A stretch of 39,610 bases of DNA from Chlorobium sp. (GCA_028280025.1 JANQMO010000010.1:1-39610), one strand, 5' to 3'. Shown: positions 15,703-23,949, numbered from the stretch's first letter. A program made the numbers and translations. The notes: generated by a model from the letters alone, not told the origin.

Positions 15703-15944
15703 CTATCGATAGAACACCGCCAGCCAGATCGTCGGTTTGTCCTTGTCCGTCCACAACACCTTATGCCCATACACATCCATTCGGACTCTTCCTGATCGTA
15801 CCAGCCGTTTTCCGGCGACGAATGGCCATGCGAGACGATCCTTTCGATGCGGATTCCTGATGAGCGAACCAGCTCTTCAACAGCCTCGTTCGAGAAGTCT
15901 TCAGGTAGCGCAGAAAAAATATTCCGGATCATGTCTGTTTTCAT
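15703..15944 (-). pseudogene. Cupin protein broken by an internal deletion
   Basis: The N-terminal third of a small cupin is intact: residues run from MKTDMIRNIF through IRIERIVSHGHSSPENGWYDQEESEW. The frame then turns to noise. In another frame, immediately after, the expected end of the same family is found (HKVLWTDKDKPTIWLAVFYR and a TAG at 15705-15703). The middle of the barrel, about 30-35 residues with the metal-binding His and Glu positions, is absent. The simplest reading is one deletion of roughly 100 bases that also shifted the frame. The product cannot fold as a cupin. Confidence 0.75.
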
Positions 15945-15961
15945 AGTTTTGCATGCAAGCG

Positions 15962-18157
15962 TCAGTCAATAACGGTCACAACCTCCTTTTTACCCGCAAA
16001 ATGCCCAAGAAGCCCGCGATCCTCTCTTTTCATTCTTGAGGAACAGAGGACCATGCATTTCTTCGGGTTGGCAGCGGCCAGCCATTTGTCCAGCATCACA
16101 TACTCATGGATCCCGAAACGTTTTACCATGACCGCAACGCTTTCGACAGGATGCTTCTCAATACGTGGCAGCCTGCTCAAACCAGGAACAATGACCAGAG
16201 AGGAACCGTCAGAGGCCCATACCTTCAGAATATCGCCACCCGATCGTGCTGCGACAAACGCCTCGCCTCTAAGGTACCGGTCATCCTTCAACATATACCG
16301 CCCGGCCGTTACGGCAGCAACAAGAGAGTCCGGTGAATGATATTGAAGAGCGGCCTCAAGGTGTTGTATACCATGACGGCGCATCTGACGATCGATCGTT
16401 TCCTTATGATACGGTTTCGAACCCGCATCGATAAGCATCGTCGAACCGGCTGACGTGACGAGAAACGCATATCCCTTGCCGACCGATACGGCTGCCAGTG
16501 GCGGAGGGACCTTTCCGGCTTGAAAAACCGGTGCCCAGACGATACAGTTCACGGCACAAAAAAAAGTTACCAGCACCATGGCAGGCTTCCGGCGATGGAA
16601 AAAAAACACCATTGCAAGAACCGAAATGTAATACGCCGCTATAGTGAAAACACCCGGCTGCAGACTGATGACAGCCCACTCCCGAGAAGCAAAAAATCCC
16701 GTTACATCGAGAGCAGACTGCGCCAGGAACCATGCGGCGGCAGCGGGATAAACGGCAAGGGCGGGGAGAAAAAGGTTCATCAGAAACGCGGGAAGCATGG
16801 CATAGAGCATACAACTCACCATGAACACCACGGGAAGGTTGGCAAGCAGTCCTGCAACCGAAAAGGTGCCGAAAAACCATGCGATGACCGGCGAGACGCC
16901 GATGATGGCGGCAAGGCTCACGCTGAAAGCGCTCCAGATCGGGCTGAACACAGTCCCTGCAGGCCCGTTCCATCCCGAGGAATATCCGTTCAGCACGGGA
17001 TAAACCAGTATGATCGACGCCACCGCGGCGTTGGTCATCAGGAATCCTGCGCTGAAAAGTTCGAGAGGGTCGAGCGACAGGATGACAAGGTCTGCCGCTG
17101 CAAGAGAGTTGAGGGGAAACGATTGCCGTCCCAGCGCTGCACCGCCGACAAGGACTACCGCCATGATCGAGGCTCTTCTGACCGACTGAGCATTACCGGT
17201 AACCGAACAGTAAACCGTCAGAACGAACACGATGAAAAGAAACACAAACCATCGTCCGGCGGCATGTGTCCTCATCCGCTGCAGAACAACCAGGATCGAA
17301 AGAACGATCAGTCCTACGTGAAGTCCTGAAACGGCGAGAACGTGAGCGGTTCCGGCGGCCTGAAACTCACGGTAAACCGTTTTGTCAAGCAACTCTCTCT
17401 GGCCGAGAAACATCCCTTTCAGAAACTGGCGCGCATCTCCGGGAGGAACCATGGCGTCGATACTCCCGGAAAGGTACCGCCTGGCCGGACGAACCAGATA
17501 CCGTTCATACACATCACCTTTATCGATCCCGTAATTGCGCATCTTCCATGGCCCATGACAGTAGAGCTCGGCACGCACCCCCTGCCTCCGGTAATGCTCG
17601 CGGGCATCGAAATCCCCCGGATTGGCTGGTCCGGCAATACGTTTCAGACGCCCCTTCAGCCTGACCATGTCACCGGGTTCGGGAACCTCCTGCGCAGGGT
17701 TTTCGAGGCGGAGAAAAACCTTTACTTTTCCTTCTGCATGTTGTGCCCGTCCTTCGGTGAACACCTCCCGCACCTCCAGAACCCATTGCACCCCTTTGGC
17801 AGAAACACGAGGCCTTGAGACAACTTTTCCGTAAAGCAGTACGTCCCTCTGAATAAATGCTGTGACCGTCTCGGCGGGAATATAGCGGTATGCGTTGCCT
17901 GCATAGGCTCCAAATCCGCAGAAAACAAGACAGATGTAGATCAGTACTCCAGACAATGAAACGTCTTGGGAAAAACGCCCTTTACTGAAACCGGAAAGCA
18001 GGTGGAAAAACAGCAGGATCACACAGACAAGAAAAAGGAAAGCCCACAGGAAAAACGGTACTTCGAAGAGTACCCCCGCCAGGATTCCCAAACAGACAGG
18101 CGCGAGCAGGCGAAGGGCCGAATACGGCGCAAGAGATGACTGCATACTGTCGGTCAC
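15962..18157 (-). CDS. comEC: ComEC/Rec2-family DNA uptake channel protein
   Basis: Inner-membrane channel for single-stranded DNA during natural transformation, 731 residues. The N-terminus has two or three helices and a DUF4131/OB-like segment (about 90-190, GDMVRLKGRLKRI). The Competence domain (about 240-530) carries the diagnostic GTAHVLAVSGLHVGLI near residue 272 and about nine helices. The C-terminal part (about 540-731) still resembles a ComEC beta-lactamase-fold domain (VSVGKGYAFLVTS, MLIDAGS). However, the metal-binding THxHxDH motif is replaced by QYHSPDS, so it is probably not a nuclease. The frame is complete. I see no partner comEA or comF nearby. Confidence 0.88.
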   Translation of the reverse strand: MTDSMQSSLAPYSALRLLAPVCLGILAGVLFEVPFFLWAFLFLVCVILLFFHLLSGFSKGRFSQDVSLSGVLIYICLVFCGFGAYAGNAYRYIPAETVTAFIQRDVLLYGKVVSRPRVSAKGVQWVLEVREVFTEGRAQHAEGKVKVFLRLENPAQEVPEPGDMVRLKGRLKRIAGPANPGDFDAREHYRRQGVRAELYCHGPWKMRNYGIDKGDVYERYLVRPARRYLSGSIDAMVPPGDARQFLKGMFLGQRELLDKTVYREFQAAGTAHVLAVSGLHVGLIVLSILVVLQRMRTHAAGRWFVFLFIVFVLTVYCSVTGNAQSVRRASIMAVVLVGGAALGRQSFPLNSLAAADLVILSLDPLELFSAGFLMTNAAVASIILVYPVLNGYSSGWNGPAGTVFSPIWSAFSVSLAAIIGVSPVIAWFFGTFSVAGLLANLPVVFMVSCMLYAMLPAFLMNLFLPALAVYPAAAAWFLAQSALDVTGFFASREWAVISLQPGVFTIAAYYISVLAMVFFFHRRKPAMVLVTFFCAVNCIVWAPVFQAGKVPPPLAAVSVGKGYAFLVTSAGSTMLIDAGSKPYHKETIDRQMRRHGIQHLEAALQYHSPDSLVAAVTAGRYMLKDDRYLRGEAFVAARSGGDILKVWASDGSSLVIVPGLSRLPRIEKHPVESVAVMVKRFGIHEYVMLDKWLAAANPKKCMVLCSSRMKREDRGLLGHFAGKKEVVTVID

Positions 18158-18346
18158 GATGATACATCGATATGATTCGCTTAACGCTTTTGGTTTACTA
18201 TATTATGACCTAAACTGAGCGTTTCAACAAATGCTCAATAAGAGTAAGGTTATAAAAACCAGTCTTTTATACTGTTCAACAGGTGTGTTCACTCGTCACC
18301 TGTCTGGAGCAGGAAAAAACCGATAAAAAACCGTATTTGTTGAAAT

Positions 18347-18457
18347 CCCGACAAGTCGGGAAATGTCGATCATGTCGCATCTGCTTCGTTACAGGGAACT
18401 TGCGGTAGAGCACTACAGCGGCATTCCCTGTGCCTTGCATCTCCGACATGCTCGACA
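18347..18457. repeat. Large intergenic hairpin repeat upstream of metF
   Basis: A short hairpin CCCGAC-AA-GTCGGG (18347-18360) precedes a long stem. TGTCGATCATGTCG (18364-18377) pairs with CGACATGCTCGACA (18444-18457) with one mismatch. Inside it ACAGGGAA (18391-18398) pairs with TTCCCTGT (18424-18431), and GTAG (18405-18408) with CTAC (18413-18416). From memory, GCATCTGCTTCGTTACAGGG-type blocks recur between genes in Chlorobi, so this is more likely a dispersed repeat or structured RNA than a metF-specific riboswitch. The rest of 18158-18507 shows no other feature. Confidence 0.65.
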
Positions 18458-18507
18458 ATCGCTCAAATTTAGGTATGACTTTTTATAATCGATGAAAAAC
18501 GCGCTTC

Positions 18508-19392
18508 ATGTTAGTAAAAGAGATTCTCGAGTCTGCCGACAACCCTGTATTCAGTTTCGAGTTTTTCCCTCCCAAAAAAAAGGAGGACTGGGAAAAGCTG
18601 TTCCATACAATCTCGGAGCTTATCCCCTTCAATCCTTCATATGTGAGCGTCACATACGGGGCCGGCGGATCGACACGAAGCCGCACCCATGACCTGGTCA
18701 CCAAAATCCAGAGAGAAACCGGCCTGACGGTTGTCTCGCACCTTACCTGCATCTGCTCCGGCAAAGAAGAGATCAGGAATATCCTTGAAGATTACAGAGA
18801 ACAGGGAATCACCAACGTGCTTGCCCTGCGCGGCGATCTTCCGCCGGGCACCCTCAGCTATGAAGACGCGACAAAAGATTTCCGTTACGCCATGGACCTT
18901 GTCCGCTTCATCTCCGATAACTTCCCCGAAATAGGAATCGGTGTTGCAGGATTCCCCGAAGGTCACCCTCAGACACCGAACAGGCTGAAGGAAATCGAGT
19001 ATCTCAAGGAAAAAATCGATCAGGGAGCGGACTACATTGTCACACAGCTGTTTTTCGACAACAGGGATTTCTACGACTTTGTGGGAAGATGTTCGCTTGC
19101 CGGTATCGATGTACCCATTATTCCCGGTATCATGCCGGTAACGACCAGAAAAGGGCTGATCAGGATGTCAGAGCTTGCGCTGGGAGCACGCATCCCTGCC
19201 CCGCTGCTGAAGCAGGTTCTTGAAGCTGCAGACGATAGCGAAGTAGCAAAAATCGGTATCGCATGGGCAACCGAACAGGTAAAGAACCTGATCGACAACC
19301 ACATCAAGGGCATTCATTTCTATACCCTCAACAACGCCGAAGCAACCCGCACGATATTTCAGAACATTTCAATGAGTGGGACGGCTGGGTAA
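18508..19392 (+). CDS. metF: Methylenetetrahydrofolate reductase
   Basis: Reduces 5,10-methylene-THF to 5-methyl-THF with NAD(P)H and FAD, supplying methyl groups for methionine. The 294 residues form the single TIM-barrel domain of bacterial MetF. The signature FSFEFFPPKK lies near residue 15, then SVTYGAGGSTR, HLTCI, LALRGDLP, and the QLFFDNRDFYDFV and PIIPGIMPVTT segments that line the FAD site. Length is typical. The start at ATG 18508 gives the usual distance to FEFFPPK. The upstream gap contains a big hairpin repeat. No methionine-responsive riboswitch is recognisable. Confidence 0.95.
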   Translation: MLVKEILESADNPVFSFEFFPPKKKEDWEKLFHTISELIPFNPSYVSVTYGAGGSTRSRTHDLVTKIQRETGLTVVSHLTCICSGKEEIRNILEDYREQGITNVLALRGDLPPGTLSYEDATKDFRYAMDLVRFISDNFPEIGIGVAGFPEGHPQTPNRLKEIEYLKEKIDQGADYIVTQLFFDNRDFYDFVGRCSLAGIDVPIIPGIMPVTTRKGLIRMSELALGARIPAPLLKQVLEAADDSEVAKIGIAWATEQVKNLIDNHIKGIHFYTLNNAEATRTIFQNISMSGTAG

Positions 19393-19471
19393 TGAAGCAG
19401 GCAGTTCTTAGATTCCGAGTGGGAAGATAATTGCCTGGAGCGAAAAGTTTGTGGAGAATCATTCCTGATCA

Positions 19472-19515
19472 TTTATAGGTCTTATAGGACTCATAGGACT
19501 TATAGGACCTATAAA
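19472..19515. repeat. TATAGG palindromic repeat, copy 2
   Basis: TTTATAGGTC ... GACCTATAAA, with repeated TATAGGACT units between. It is the same family as 10107-10144 but less perfect. It lies between metF and the convergent lysA. Confidence 0.65.
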
Positions 19516-19598
19516 ATGCCTTTCAATGTGTCCGCATTGTAACCGTTCAACAACTATCTTCATTCTACTTGTCAATTACCCATTACCTCTTAAACGAG

Positions 19599-19637
19599 AA
19601 CAACGCAACAGTTCAACAAATCAACAACTCAACAATC
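19599..19637. repeat. CAACA-type heptad repeat next to lysA
   Basis: GTTCAACAAATCAACAACTCAACAATCC-like tandem heptads (words of the form tcAACAA) end two bases from the lysA stop. A reverse-complement relative (GTTGAGTGAACTGTTGATTTG) lies at 150-171. No coding potential is seen. Confidence 0.5.
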
Positions 19638-19638
19638 C

Positions 19639-20892
19639 TCACTCTACCTCATTCTGGATGAGCTGTTCATACGTATCCCGCCTGCGTATAAGCTTCGCGG
19701 TTTCCCCATCAACCATCACCTCGGCCGCGCGAAGCCTGCCGTTGTAATTGCTGCTCATCACGGAACTGTATGCTCCCGCCGAGAGCACGGCAAGCAGTTC
19801 TCCCTCGCCAACACTGTCTACGGTCCTCTCTCTGGCAAAAAAATCACCCGACTCGCAGACAGGCCCGACAATATCGGCTACAATCGTCGTGTCGTGCTGA
19901 CGTACGGCAAGAATCTCATGATGCGATTGATACAGCGCCGGTCGAATGAGGTCAGTCATCCCGGCGTCAACAATGACAAATTCCTTGCCGGTATGATTAC
20001 GTTTCCTGTACAGCACCCTGGTAAGCAGGATTGTCGAATTGGCTGTCAGGAACCTGCCAGGCTCGAAAAGTATGGTCGTTCCGGTTGTTTCAAGCAGCGG
20101 AGTCAGTTTATCGGCAAAATGTTCGATCGGCGTCGCGGGCTTCTGCGGATCGTAGGTTACAGGAAACCCTCCTCCGATATCGAAATACCGTATATCGAAT
20201 CCCGCGGAACGAGCTGTCGCGAGAACATCGAGGAGCATTTCGAGTGCTGCATGATAAAATTCCGCATCAAAAATCTGAGAACCGATATGCATATCGAGAC
20301 AGTTCAGTTCGACATGCTCGAGATGCTTCAACAGTTCGAAAACATCTCCCAGATCAGCCTCCCCTATTCCGAATTTTTCCTTGCTGTCGCCGGTCGTGAT
20401 GTAGGGATGGGTTTCGGCAGTGACATTCGGGTTGACGCGAATCCCCACACATACTTTGCGGCCGAGACGACCGGCAATCGTATCGATCTGCCGCAATTCC
20501 GACAGCGACTCCGCCTTGAGCAACAGGATGCCCGATGTGATGGCGTACTCGATATCCTCCGGCGTCTTGCCGACCCCGGCCATGATGATTTTTCCCGGAT
20601 CGACTCCTGCCTGAAGGGCTCTGAAGAGTTCTCCGCCCGAATTGACATCACATCCGCATCCCTCTTCAGCGAATGCACGAATGACATGCAGGTTGAAATT
20701 CGCCTTGACCGAATAACAGGTAAAATGCGGCAGACCTGCAAACGCTTTTTCGAACCTTCTGTACTGGTTCAAAAGGCTGTTGCGGCTGGTCACGAAAAGA
20801 GGGGTGCCATAATCATCCGCCAGCGAACCGAGAGAAATCCCTTCGCAGGATAACACGCCGTCACGGTATGGAAACAAGGTACTGTCTAACAC
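19639..20892 (-). CDS. lysA: Diaminopimelate decarboxylase
   Basis: Last step of lysine synthesis: PLP-dependent decarboxylation of meso-diaminopimelate. The 417 residues match the alanine-racemase-fold decarboxylases. PLP-binding Lys63 sits in YSVKAN, then HIGSQIFD, the phosphate-binding GGGFPV, EPGRFLTANS, and the C-terminal active-site motif CESGDFFARER with GAYSSVMSSNYNGR. The start at 20892 is a GTG (MLDSTLF). No in-frame ATG gives the complete N-terminal strand. It converges with metF across a 246-base repeat-containing gap, and its own upstream side abuts a MITE-like element at 20932. Confidence 0.95.
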   Translation of the reverse strand: MLDSTLFPYRDGVLSCEGISLGSLADDYGTPLFVTSRNSLLNQYRRFEKAFAGLPHFTCYSVKANFNLHVIRAFAEEGCGCDVNSGGELFRALQAGVDPGKIIMAGVGKTPEDIEYAITSGILLLKAESLSELRQIDTIAGRLGRKVCVGIRVNPNVTAETHPYITTGDSKEKFGIGEADLGDVFELLKHLEHVELNCLDMHIGSQIFDAEFYHAALEMLLDVLATARSAGFDIRYFDIGGGFPVTYDPQKPATPIEHFADKLTPLLETTGTTILFEPGRFLTANSTILLTRVLYRKRNHTGKEFVIVDAGMTDLIRPALYQSHHEILAVRQHDTTIVADIVGPVCESGDFFARERTVDSVGEGELLAVLSAGAYSSVMSSNYNGRLRAAEVMVDGETAKLIRRRDTYEQLIQNEVE

Positions 20893-20931
20893 GTTCTGCT
20901 TATTACTGTTTGCTGTAAAATAAAAAACGAT

Positions 20932-21107
20932 GGGGCTGTCTTAAAAACACTGTTTATTGATTATCAGTCACCATGGATCAGTTTCCAGCAGAGAGTCATG
21001 CCGCACTTGATGCGGCATCCATGCTGGTCTTGATCGGAAGATGGATCCCCGGAAAAGCCCGAGGACGAATATAAAAAGACAAAATGTAAGACGCATGAGA
21101 CAGCCTC
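20932..21107 (+). mobile_element. MITE-like element, copy B (176 bp)
   Basis: It begins GGGGCTGTCTTA (20932-20943) and ends TGAGACAGCCTC (21096-21107), which is a terminal inverted repeat. Inside is the hairpin core GCCGCACTTGATGCGGC (21001-21017), then GATGGATCCCCGGA. A truncated copy in opposite orientation is at 1-121. It has no reading frame of note, and no obvious target duplication is seen. Confidence 0.6.
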
Positions 21108-21195
21108 TTTCTTGTTGATACATCAATAATAAAGCCGAAGTATAGCGGTTATCACGCAAGCAAGCAAATACAGGCTGACAAACGCGATCATGGCT

Positions 21196-21223
21196 TTGAA
21201 AATCAGGACCGATCACTTATATT
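21196..21223 (+). promoter_or_regulatory. Sigma70-type promoter of rpmG and tRNA-Leu
   Basis: -35 TTGAAA (21196-21201), 16-base spacer, -10 TATATT (21218-21223). Start would be near 21230, leaving a leader of about 29 bases before rpmG. Confidence 0.6.
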
Positions 21224-21258
21224 GTGAGCTCGTCATAAATAACATTTTTTCAGCTACG

Positions 21259-21438
21259 ATGGCAAAAAAAGAAAACAGGATCATCATAACCCTCGAATGT
21301 ACCGAAGCAAGAAAAGAGGGGAAGTCCCCGTCGAGGTATACGACGACTAAAAACAAAAAGAACAATTCTGAACGTCTTGTTCTGAAGAAATATAACCCGA
21401 ACCTCAAAAGGCATACGCCTCACAAGGAAATCAAGTAA
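21259..21438 (+). CDS. rpmG: 50S ribosomal protein L33
   Basis: Component of the large ribosomal subunit, 60 residues. It opens MAKKENRIIITLECTEARKEG, includes RYTTTKNKKNN and SERLVLKKYNP, and ends with the basic LKRHTPHKEIK tail. Only one Cys is present, so this is the zinc-free (C-) form. An in-frame GTG/ATG at 21190 would add a hydrophobic lead not found in L33, so ATG 21259 is preferred; it follows the promoter above. The tRNA-Leu starts 65 bases after the stop and the terminator at 21686 probably ends both. Confidence 0.95.
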   Translation: MAKKENRIIITLECTEARKEGKSPSRYTTTKNKKNNSERLVLKKYNPNLKRHTPHKEIK

Positions 21439-21503
21439 GCCGGTTTTTGGCAAAATCCACAAAATAATTTATTTAATACTGATGTGGTTTGCCACGCTCT
21501 CTT

Positions 21504-21585
21504 GCCCGAATGGCGGAATTGGTAGACGCACTCGTTTCAGGGGCGAGCGCCGCAAGGTGTAGGAGTTCGAATCTCCTTTCGGGCA
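21504..21585 (+). tRNA. tRNA-Leu (anticodon CAG)
   Basis: Class II tRNA with a long variable arm. Acceptor stem GCCCGAA pairs with TTCGGGC (21578-21584). The D-arm GCGGAATTGGTAGACGC and T-arm GTTCGAATC are typical. The anticodon loop TTCAGGG gives CAG (Leu). Discriminator A is at 21585. The 3' CCA is not encoded. Confidence 0.97.
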
Positions 21586-21685
21586 CTGAAAAAAGCTGAA
21601 AAGACAGACTATGCTCAAGACGGTACCTGGAGATAACAACCTCAATTCTTCTGTGACCTTATCATACCCTGTCAAGCAGATAGTA

Positions 21686-21717
21686 TGCACCCTGGTAGCG
21701 GGGTGCATTTTTATTTT
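21686..21717 (+). terminator. Rho-independent terminator after tRNA-Leu
   Basis: TGCACCC (21686-21692), eight-base loop, GGGTGCA (21701-21707), then TTTTTATTTTT. It probably ends the rpmG-tRNA-Leu transcript. Confidence 0.85.
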
Positions 21718-21743
21718 TCCATAATATTTAAATATGAGCTGTA

Positions 21744-22553
21744 GTGGATCATACCAAAATCAATCTGATCGTTCGCCTGCAATATCTCGACAACAAAATA
21801 GAAAAACTGGAAAGCCTTCAGAAAGGACTTCCCGAGGAAATTGCAGCTCTTGAAGATGATATAGCTTTCACATCCCGTCAGATTGACATCCGGGAAAAAG
21901 CTGCCGAGGAAAGGGAAAAAAACCGTCAAAGTTATAACGAAACAATTGATAACTGCCGTTCCAAGATCAAGAGCTTCAAGGAAAAGCAGACGCTGGCAAG
22001 AAACAACAAGGAATACGACGCCCTGTCCAAACAGATTGAATACGAAGAAAAAGAAATAGCCCAGGCCGAAATCCGTCTTCAGGATATCCGACAGCATGAA
22101 GAAAAAATAAAAGAACTGCAGGAACAGGGGCGGCAGTTGATCGAGGAGAACCGTTACGACGAGATCTCCGAAGAGATGATGCCTGACGATATTCTTGCCC
22201 AGCAGCTGAAAGACCTCAAGTCCCAGGTCGAACAAAAAAATGAAGAACTTCAGAGCATCATCGTTGAAACGTCAGGGGAAGTCAGTTCGCTGAAAAAGCA
22301 GATCGAGAAACAGAGAAACGTTGTCGAGAAAGATGCGAAACGGCTTCTTTCCAAGTATGATCACCTGAAAAGAGGAAACATCCGCAACGCGCTTGTCAAA
22401 CTGCACCGGCAGGCCTGTTCAGGCTGCAATACCAGGGTTCCGACAAACCGCCACACGATCATTGTCCAGGGAGGATTCTACCTGTGCGAATCATGCGGGC
22501 GCATCGTTGTTCATGAAAGGCTTTTCGAGGAAGCAAAGGCCGAAGATGCATAA
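21744..22553 (+). CDS. Coiled-coil protein with C-terminal C4 zinc ribbon (DUF164 type)
   Basis: A 269-residue cytoplasmic protein. Residues about 10-210 form a long, heptad-patterned antiparallel coiled coil rich in Glu, Lys and Gln. Residues about 220-260 form a zinc ribbon with CSGC (Cys225, Cys228) and CESC (Cys248, Cys251). This is the DUF164/zf-RING_7 family, whose function is unsettled; an RNA- or DNA-linked role has been proposed for relatives. The start is GTG 21744, since the same frame has a stop three codons upstream. It lies 26 bases after the rpmG-tRNA terminator and is probably transcribed on its own. Confidence 0.85.
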   Translation: MDHTKINLIVRLQYLDNKIEKLESLQKGLPEEIAALEDDIAFTSRQIDIREKAAEEREKNRQSYNETIDNCRSKIKSFKEKQTLARNNKEYDALSKQIEYEEKEIAQAEIRLQDIRQHEEKIKELQEQGRQLIEENRYDEISEEMMPDDILAQQLKDLKSQVEQKNEELQSIIVETSGEVSSLKKQIEKQRNVVEKDAKRLLSKYDHLKRGNIRNALVKLHRQACSGCNTRVPTNRHTIIVQGGFYLCESCGRIVVHERLFEEAKAEDA

Positions 22554-22914
22554 GCCATAGCGCATCGTCGTTCAAACCTGCCGCTCCTTACCGGTTGTCA
22601 CATTCTGACCCAGGAAGGAAAAGGCTCTGATCAGGACAGCAAGCACAGTTTCGCTCCCGCTCGGGACACTGGCAACCCTTTCCCTACAACCGGCAAACAA
22701 GACTCTCGCACCTCCGGTTGATTCGGGACCGGAACATTGCTGCCGACGCCATGCTGACCGTCATTGCCGAAACCATACTGCCTGAAGCCTAATTCCAACA
22801 TCGTCCTGTCCACACTGCCCGGTTTCCCCGGAACAATGCTTTTCAAGGAATTGGGACTTTGAACGGAAAAGCATCAAAAATCGTACTTTATAGAAAACAC
22901 GATACGCGTTTTCT
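22554..22914. other. Gene-free stretch before rnpB
   Basis: 361 bases without a convincing gene. Short open frames on both strands have no family features. It probably contains the rnpB promoter: a TATAGA at 22889-22894 is possible, but no well-spaced -35 was found. I see no repeat. Confidence 0.4.
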
Positions 22915-23297
22915 GAAACCGGAGCGTGCAGTCGCCGTCTGTCTTCAGGATAGGCGGAGGAAAGTCCGAACATCACAGGACAGGGTGCCGGCCGAGAGCT
23001 TCGGCTCAAGACCGGGAGCAGCGGTGCAAGCCGGCTGCTACAGAGAGTGCAACAGAAAGCATACCGCCCCGGCTTGCCGGGGTAAGGGTGAAAAGGCGGT
23101 GTAAGAGACCACCAGGCATGCCAGTGATGGCATGTGCTATGAAAACCTCCCCGATGCAAGGCTGAATAGGGAAGCTTTTCCGAAAGGAAGAAGAGTGGTC
23201 CGCTCAATGTAAGAGTTTCCGGGTGAGCCGCATCAGATAAATGACTGCAGCCTTGCCTTCCGGCAAGGAACAGAATTCGGCTTACAGCTCCGGTTTC
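22915..23297 (+). ncRNA. rnpB: RNase P RNA, bacterial type A
   Basis: The catalytic RNA that removes tRNA 5' leaders. Conserved blocks are in order: GAGGAAAGTCCGAACATCAC, ACAGAAAGCATACCGCC, TAAGGGTGAAAAGGCGG, GAAAACCTCCCCG, AGATAAATGACTGC, and ACAGAATTCGGCTTACAG. The ends are fixed by pairing of GAAACCGGAG (22915-22924) with CTCCGGTTTC (23288-23297). No protein-coding frame across it should be believed. Confidence 0.97.
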
Positions 23298-23459
23298 AGT
23301 AAAAAATCCCCTGTAGAGAAGAAACGTGCACGAGGCCTCTTTCCTTTCTCATGGCAGAATACCACGTCTGACCCCCCCAAGTATTGAAGTGGATATGCAA
23401 GGGCAGCAGTCACTCTTCAGTTGCCGTCCGGGACCTGGAAAAACCTGTCCGCCTGACAA

Positions 23460-23948
23460 TCAAAAGAATCTCTTGAAAATAAAAATCCCGATCATCACCA
23501 TCGCGACAGCGAATTTGCCGGCAATCCCCATAACCATGCCGACCCAAGCGCCGAAACCGGCAAGACCGGCCTGGCGAAGACCTTTCCGTGCCAGGAGTTC
23601 ACCGGCGACCGCACCGATGAACGGCCCGAGAATAATACCCGGCAATCCCAAAAACATTCCGACGACTGCACCTGCCGCGGCACCGATAACAGCGTTTCTG
23701 CCGGCACCATAGCGGCTCGCGCCCAGGGCGGCTGCCAGAAAATCGATCCCGTAACCAAGGAGGCAGAGCACAAGCAGAACGAGAATCGTCCCCTGGCCGA
23801 TATGAACAAAGTTCTCGGCCCACGCGGCAAGAACAAGGCCGGCAAAGACCAGTGCAATTCCCGGAAGTGCAGGAAGCAGAAGCCCGGCGATCCCTGTAAG
23901 AACAAAGACGGCACCAAGGATCAAAAGCAGAAGAGAACTATCTGTCAT
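23460..23948 (-). CDS. DUF456 membrane protein
   Basis: A 162-residue, very hydrophobic protein with about four or five membrane segments. It has the Gly-rich hairpins typical of DUF456: LLLPALPGIALVFAGLVLAAW, then GAAAGAVVGMFLGLPG, then FIGAVAGELLARKGLR. Glycine-zipper-like spacing suggests tight helix packing. The function of the family is unknown. It starts one base after the stop of the DUF2156 gene (TGA C ATG), so it is translationally coupled and is the last gene of the hflX-ybeY-DUF2156-DUF456 run. No signal peptide is needed. Confidence 0.85.
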   Translation of the reverse strand: MTDSSLLLLILGAVFVLTGIAGLLLPALPGIALVFAGLVLAAWAENFVHIGQGTILVLLVLCLLGYGIDFLAAALGASRYGAGRNAVIGAAAGAVVGMFLGLPGIILGPFIGAVAGELLARKGLRQAGLAGFGAWVGMVMGIAGKFAVAMVMIGIFIFKRFF

Positions 23949-23949
23949 G

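Noticed and set aside
18276..18458. A 60-residue minus-strand ORF upstream of metF
   Set aside because: It is read through the nested hairpin repeat. Similar short ORFs arise wherever this repeat occurs, so it is not taken as a gene.
18347..18507. Possible SAM riboswitch upstream of metF
   Set aside because: The stems do not show the conserved core of any SAM riboswitch class that I know. The region looks like a dispersed hairpin repeat.
22600..22640. GGAAGGAAAAGG resembling the 4.5S (SRP) RNA tetraloop region
   Set aside because: The surrounding stem does not match the SRP RNA helix 8 pattern.
22761..23207. A 148-residue minus-strand ORF
   Set aside because: It lies antisense over the RNase P RNA, whose conserved blocks are unmistakable.
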